Assembly: GCA_900766135.1 (NCBI GenBank) | Contig: CAAFUF010000002.1 | Span: 1-64,000, forward strand | From: Paenibacillaceae bacterium | GTDB lineage: Bacteria; Bacillota; Bacilli; Paenibacillales; Paenibacillaceae | Direction of reading: 5' to 3' | Length of the DNA stretch: 64,000 nucleotides | Shown here: positions 59,764 through 64,000 of the stretch, piece after piece | Layout of the letters: every line of letters begins with the position of its first letter | Position numbering within the stretch: the stretch's first letter is position 1 | The notes under the pieces: generated by a model | What the model was told of the DNA's origin: nothing | What the model saw: only the letters and a program-made list of their open reading frames with translations | The model's database searches: none | Position numbers and translations under genes: made by a program

Positions 59764-60651
59764 ATGAATCGAAAGGCGGTCAAGCAGGATCTCGACAGCA
59801 GAATTTTTGATACGGTCAACGTCACGGTCCTGATTTTATTTACCATCCTTATTGTCATTCCGCTCTGGAACGTTATCGTTTCTTCCTTCAGTTCGGGGCG
59901 GTCGCTTGCGGAAGGCGGCTTCGTCTTCTGGCCCAAGGAGTTTTCCCTGGAGAACTACCAGGCGGTGTTCCGGGACGATACGATTTGGCAGTCGTTCCTG
60001 ATCTCGGTCCTCAAGACGGTCATCGGCGTGGTCACCCACGTATTCTTCTGCGCGATGATCGGCTACGGTCTCAGCAAGAGCAACGTGCGCGGGCGCAAGT
60101 TGTACGTGACGATGGGCGTCATTACGATGTTCTTCTCGGGCGGCATGATTCCGACTTACTTGCTCATTAAATCGCTGGGCCTGCTCAATAGCTTCTGGGT
60201 GTATATCATCCCGGCCTTGTTCAGCTATTACGACGTCGTGATTCTGATGAATTTCTTCCGCAACGTGCCGGATTCCCTGGAGGAATCGGCCAAGATCGAC
60301 GGTGCCGGCGACTGGAGAGTCTTCCTGAAGATCTTTATCCCGTTGTCGATGCCGGCCATGGCAACCATCGCTTTATTCAACGGCGTGAACCAGTGGAACG
60401 ACTTCATGACGACGAAGCTGTACATCACGGATCAGTATCTGTATCCGCTGCAAATGAAGCTGTATGAAATCATCGTTCAATCCCAGACCCAATCGATGCA
60501 GAACGTCGCGGGTTCCGTCGTGATTGAAACGACCACCAAGGGAGTTCAACTCGCAACAATTGTGATTACGACTTTGCCGATTGTTGTGATTTATCCATTA
60601 TTACAAAGATACTTCATCTCGGGCATGATGCTGGGGGCGGTGAAGGAGTAA
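59764..60651 (+). CDS. ABC transporter permease, LplC/YtcP type
   Basis: 295 residues, six membrane spans, EAA loop 'ESAKIDGAGDWRVFLKIFIP', C-terminus 'YFISGMMLGAVKE'. RBS AAGGAAGGAGC. Second permease of the importer. Confidence 0.93.
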   Translation: MNRKAVKQDLDSRIFDTVNVTVLILFTILIVIPLWNVIVSSFSSGRSLAEGGFVFWPKEFSLENYQAVFRDDTIWQSFLISVLKTVIGVVTHVFFCAMIGYGLSKSNVRGRKLYVTMGVITMFFSGGMIPTYLLIKSLGLLNSFWVYIIPALFSYYDVVILMNFFRNVPDSLEESAKIDGAGDWRVFLKIFIPLSMPAMATIALFNGVNQWNDFMTTKLYITDQYLYPLQMKLYEIIVQSQTQSMQNVAGSVVIETTTKGVQLATIVITTLPIVVIYPLLQRYFISGMMLGAVKE

Positions 60652-60727
60652 CGAATCGGCAACCTGGATTTGGGGCTGTTATCGCGTGTTGAACTAGTTG
60701 TGCTTACAAAAAAGGGAGGGTTCACGA

Positions 60728-62374
60728 ATGTTAAAGTTGAACAAGAGTCTTGCAAGAAAAGGGCTGACGGCTTGCGCCGCCCTGCTGACCGCCGCGCTGG
60801 TCGTTACGGGCTGCGGCGGCTCCGGCGGCGGCTCGAAAGCCGCGAAAGGGGACGTCTCCCTGGAGAACCGTTATGCCCTGGACGCCAATACGCCGGCATG
60901 GAAGCTGGATAAGAAAGAAGAGCCAACCCAGCTGACCTGGTACGTCAACGCCGATTGGTGGAATACCGACTTCGGCAATGACGTGGTCACGAAGAAGATC
61001 AAAGAAGACCTGAATATCGACATCAAATTTGTGACCGGGGACGACACGAAGCTCAACACCTTTTTTGCGGGCAGCGACATGCCGGACTTGATCACGGTGT
61101 TCGATTCGAACTCGGCCGTCGTGCAGAAGGCTTCTTCCTGGGCTTTGCCGCTGAACGAACTGGCAGAGAAATACGACCCTTATTTCAACAAAGTGGCGGC
61201 GCAAGATACGCTCAACTGGTTTAAGCAAACCGACGGCAACACATACGGTTACCCGAACTACTCCAACACGCAGGCCGATTATGACAGCGGTAACATTCCG
61301 GCCAAAACCGCCTTCGTGATCCGGAAGGACGTTTATGAAGCCCTTGGCAAGCCAAGCATCGGAACGCCGGAGGAATTCAAAAGCGTCATGCAGCAAATCA
61401 AAACCCAATTCCCGGGGCTGATTCCTTTCGGATTTAACTCGATCGGCGAAGGTACGGGATCCTTGGGCGACGTGTTCCAAGACTTCCTTGGGGTGCCGCT
61501 GGAAACCGAAAACGGCGAATTCTACAACCGGAATCTCGATGAAGACTACCTGACCTGGCTCAAGACGTTGAATCAAGTGCACCAAGCTGGCAATATCAGC
61601 GACGACAGCTTTGCCGATGACGGCCCGGCTTTTGAAGAAAAGGTGAAATCCGGCAAATACGCCACGATGCTCCTTGACGGAACTCCGCAGCAAGGCGGCA
61701 ACCTGCAAATTTTTGCAAACGCGCATCCGGACCAAGCTTATCTGGCGATCGACGGACCGCAAAGCACGGCGGGCAACGCGCCAAAACTGAACCAATCCGG
61801 TATCACTGGCTGGATGATCAGCTTTATTACGAAGCAATGCAAGGATCCGGCGAAAGCGATCCAAATCTTCACGTACCTGTTGGACGAAGAAGGCCAAATG
61901 CTGATGAACTACGGGATCGAAGGCGAAACGTACACGAAAAATGCGGACGGAACGGTTCAATTTACGCCGGAAGTCAAAGAGCTGCAACAAACGGATGCCG
62001 ATAAATTCAAGAAAGAATATCGCATGGGCGAATTTATGTTCTTCGGCCATGACCGTCACAAAGCGCTGAGCGCCGATGCCTTCCCAGAGTCCATTAAGCA
62101 AATGCAAGAATGGGGCAAAGGCAAGCTGGTTCCTCACTTCATCCTGGAAAACATCAACCCGGATGCGGGATCTCCGGAAGCCCGTTCCTTGACGGCGATC
62201 AATACGACCTGGAACACGACGATGGTTAGCCTGATCCGCGCCAAGAATGACGGCGAGTTCGAGAGTACGCTGAACAACTATAAGAAATTCCTTGAGGACA
62301 ACGGTTGGGATAAAATCGTGCAGATCCGCACGGAGAAAATGAAAGCCAATAAAGAAAAGCTCGGCATCAAGTAA
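60728..62374 (+). CDS. Carbohydrate-binding lipoprotein, LplA type
   Basis: 548 residues. Lipobox VTGC in 'ALLTAALVVTGCGGSGG', then a large family 1 solute-binding protein typical of oligosaccharide importers: 'LTWYVNADWWNTDFGNDVVT', 'ADYDSGNIPAKTAFVIRKDV' and 'TGWMISFITKQCKDPAKAIQ'. RBS AAGGGAGGG. The ligand is probably a beta-linked oligosaccharide if it matches the GH30 enzyme that follows; this is inference. Confidence 0.92.
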   Translation: MLKLNKSLARKGLTACAALLTAALVVTGCGGSGGGSKAAKGDVSLENRYALDANTPAWKLDKKEEPTQLTWYVNADWWNTDFGNDVVTKKIKEDLNIDIKFVTGDDTKLNTFFAGSDMPDLITVFDSNSAVVQKASSWALPLNELAEKYDPYFNKVAAQDTLNWFKQTDGNTYGYPNYSNTQADYDSGNIPAKTAFVIRKDVYEALGKPSIGTPEEFKSVMQQIKTQFPGLIPFGFNSIGEGTGSLGDVFQDFLGVPLETENGEFYNRNLDEDYLTWLKTLNQVHQAGNISDDSFADDGPAFEEKVKSGKYATMLLDGTPQQGGNLQIFANAHPDQAYLAIDGPQSTAGNAPKLNQSGITGWMISFITKQCKDPAKAIQIFTYLLDEEGQMLMNYGIEGETYTKNADGTVQFTPEVKELQQTDADKFKKEYRMGEFMFFGHDRHKALSADAFPESIKQMQEWGKGKLVPHFILENINPDAGSPEARSLTAINTTWNTTMVSLIRAKNDGEFESTLNNYKKFLEDNGWDKIVQIRTEKMKANKEKLGIK

Positions 62375-62406
62375 ACCGGGCCATCTATAGATATGGAGGG
62401 AACATC

Positions 62407-63756
62407 ATGCGCGAGCTTGAACTTTATTATTCCTCTGGAGAATCCGAACTCTTCGTCCGCAAAACGGAAGAGCAGCTGCAGCCGCAAGATTCGGAAACCT
62501 TGGCTGCCGTGGTCCGTCTGGATGAAACCGTGAGCTATCAAGTGATGGACGGATTTGGAGCTTCTTTTACCGATTCGGCTGCCTATCTGATCCACCAGGT
62601 GCTTAGCGAAGAGCAGCGTTCGTCTTTGATGAAAAATTTATTTGGCTCGGAAGAGGGAATTGGCTTATCCGTGCTTCGCAACCCGATGGGGGCCTCGGAC
62701 TATGCCCGGTTCATCTACAGCTATGACGATTTGCCCGAAGGCGACACCGACCCGGAAATGCGGCGGTTTTCGATCCGCCATGACGAAGCCGACGTGATTC
62801 CCCTCTTAAAAGCAGCGTTGGCGTTAAATCCGTCCATTAAGCTGTTCGGCTCCCCTTGGAGCGCGCCGGGATGGATGAAGACGAGCGGTTCAATGATCGG
62901 CGGGGAATTGAAGAAGGAGTATTACGAAGCCTATGCGAACTACTTCGTTCGTTATGTAGAATCCTACGCCGAGCACGGATTGTCCATTTATGCGGTGACG
63001 CCGCAGAACGAACCGCTTTATGTGCCGGGACATTATCCGGGGATGTTGATGACGGCCGAGATGCAGACCGATTTCGTGAAAAACTATCTGAAACCGGCTT
63101 TTGCGAAGCGCGGCTTGTCCACGAAGATCCTGGCGTATGACCACAACTGGGATCGTCCCGATTATCCGTTGTCCGTGTTGAAGGAAGCGGCCGAAGCGGT
63201 CGACGGCGTGGCCTGGCACTGGTATGGAGGGGAAGCGTCGGCGCAAAGCCAAGTGAAGGAGGCCTTCCCGGGCAAAGAGGTTCATTTCACCGAAGGCTCC
63301 GGCGGGGAATGGATTCCGGCATTTGAACCGGCTTTCTCCAATGTGATGCGGACGGGGATCGAGATTTTGCGGAATCACAGCCAATCGCTGGTGCTCTGGA
63401 ATATGGCGCTCGACGAGCTAAATGGGCCGACCGTCCCAGGCTTTGGCCGCAGCACGTGCCGCGGGATCGTGACGGTGAACCAGCAGACCCGCGAGCTCGA
63501 ATATACGCTGGATTACTATGCTCTGGCCCATTTCAGCGTCGTGATTCGTCCGCAGGCGGTACGGATCGCCGCCGAAGCCGATGTGGCAACGATTCGCTCG
63601 GCGGCTTTCCGGAATACGGACGATTCGATTGCGGTCGTTTTGTTTAATGATGGGGAAGAAGCGAGAACTGTCGCGTTGGAGCTGAAAGGGACGGGAGGAA
63701 CCCGGTTCCGGCTCGGACCCAAGAGCGCGTTGTCCCTCCGTATCCCTAGAGCCTAA
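62407..63756 (+). CDS. GH30-family glycoside hydrolase (glucosylceramidase-like)
   Basis: 449 residues. (beta/alpha)8 barrel at ~45-360 with acid/base Glu in 'YAVTPQNEPLYVPGHYPG' and nucleophile Glu in 'EVHFTEGSGGEW', then a C-terminal beta-sandwich. It has no signal peptide, so it acts in the cytoplasm on imported oligosaccharides. GH30 includes beta-glucosidases, beta-1,6-glucanases and beta-xylosidases; the exact substrate is open. RBS ATGGAGGG. Last gene of the importer operon. Confidence 0.92.
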   Translation: MRELELYYSSGESELFVRKTEEQLQPQDSETLAAVVRLDETVSYQVMDGFGASFTDSAAYLIHQVLSEEQRSSLMKNLFGSEEGIGLSVLRNPMGASDYARFIYSYDDLPEGDTDPEMRRFSIRHDEADVIPLLKAALALNPSIKLFGSPWSAPGWMKTSGSMIGGELKKEYYEAYANYFVRYVESYAEHGLSIYAVTPQNEPLYVPGHYPGMLMTAEMQTDFVKNYLKPAFAKRGLSTKILAYDHNWDRPDYPLSVLKEAAEAVDGVAWHWYGGEASAQSQVKEAFPGKEVHFTEGSGGEWIPAFEPAFSNVMRTGIEILRNHSQSLVLWNMALDELNGPTVPGFGRSTCRGIVTVNQQTRELEYTLDYYALAHFSVVIRPQAVRIAAEADVATIRSAAFRNTDDSIAVVLFNDGEEARTVALELKGTGGTRFRLGPKSALSLRIPRA

Positions 63757-63789
63757 GCCCGGCTTGCGCGGGCGGATGATATAAGAAGC

Positions 63790-63852
63790 ACGCTCCTTTT
63801 GCGAGAGTAGACGAAAGTTTGGCGTCTATTTCTGCGGAAGGGGCGTTTTTTT
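63790..63852 (+). terminator. Terminator of the importer-GH30 operon
   Basis: ACGCTCCTT pairs with AAGGGGCGT and TAGACG with CGTCTA around an internal loop, followed by seven Ts. Confidence 0.8.
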
Positions 63853-63883
63853 ACGGCAGGACAAGGTGCGCCACGAGGCTTCA

Positions 63884-64000
63884 TGTATAAGTAAAATGAC
63901 AAAAGTAAATGATACGGACGTCAGGCTTGCAACAGAACTAAATATTGGTTAAAATATCAGTGGGACTTAAAAAGTTAACCCGGGACATTTTAAGGCCAAG
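63884..64000. mobile_element. Possible left end of a mobile element (cut by window edge)
   Basis: After the terminator the DNA becomes AT-rich. From TGTATAAG at 63884, TAAAATGAC (63892), TTAAAATATC (63949) and, reversed, GGGACATTTTAA (63982-63993) are three copies of a TAAAATRTC-like motif. Several transposase-binding repeats near a TGT end are usual for IS21- and Tn7/Mu-type elements. No transposase is in view, so this is tentative. Confidence 0.3.

Noticed and set aside
60731..62137. 468-codon open frame opposite the LplA-type gene
   Set aside because: Shadow of a GC-rich codon pattern; the plus-strand lipoprotein is unambiguous.

Overview
The window looks like chromosome from a Gram-positive bacterium of the Bacillales, most likely a Paenibacillus-type organism. 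The evidence is strong AGGAGG-like ribosome sites, frequent TTG/GTG starts, lipoboxes, CtsR, CcpA and Fnr-type operators, and the hprK-lgt-ppaX-yvoF, hisZGDBHAF-I, TPR-trxB and rapZ-yvcK-whiA-HPr blocks, which keep the gene order known from Bacillus subtilis. Core blocks are conserved, with sugar-uptake, antibiotic-defence and signalling modules inserted between them.

Layout. 1-2587: 3' half of a 23S rRNA, then eight tRNAs (Ser, Met, Val, Thr, Asp, Phe, Tyr, Lys) with no 5S gene between, and a terminator. 2.7-8.4 kb: PucR-type regulator, the shared sugar-importer ATPase MsmX, then hprK-lgt-ppaX-yvoF. 8.9-12.2 kb: ECF sigma factor with a DUF4179 membrane partner, and an acyltransferase-3 protein. 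12.5-21.7 kb: nearly complete histidine operon (hisZ,G,D,B,H,A,F,IE,J) plus prs, which makes the PRPP used by HisG. 21.8-25.3 kb: DUF1801 protein, a 35-residue membrane peptide, TPR protein, trxB. 25.5-29 kb: NarL-type two-component system with an ABC-2 exporter. 29.2-32.5 kb: sugar importer without ATPase. 32.6-37.2 kb: lantibiotic-immunity type ABC transporter and an OmpR-type two-component system. 37.4-40 kb: hemerythrin/PAS protein with Fnr- and Fur-like boxes, and a ROK glucokinase. 40.5-43.8 kb: rapZ-yvcK-whiA-HPr. 44-49.9 kb: SIMPL protein, potABCD, secreted DUF3298-type protein. 50.3-55.4 kb: uxaC, a LacI regulator, adenine deaminase. 56.6-57.5 kb: clpP with a CtsR-controlled promoter, tRNA-Arg. 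57.7-63.8 kb: LacI regulator, LplABC-type importer without ATPase, GH30 glycosidase. The last ~115 bp may be the end of a mobile element.

How the genes fit together. HprK, an HPr-family protein carrying both His15 and Ser46, MsmX, glucokinase and two ATPase-less importers form parts of one carbon-uptake and catabolite-control network, with cre-like sites at the importers. Polyamine uptake sits behind a promoter-proximal terminator.

The most unusual signal is in the intergenic DNA. At least seven intergenic islands carry four copies of a short, partly palindromic repeat. In six of them the order is two forward copies then two reversed copies. At three loci sharing one repeat family the spacing is the same, about 50/59/50 bp. 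Other islands use different repeat sequences with similar spacing. I do not recognise this as a described element. Tandem-repeat islands and a 208-bp MITE-like element with stacked hairpins add to this.
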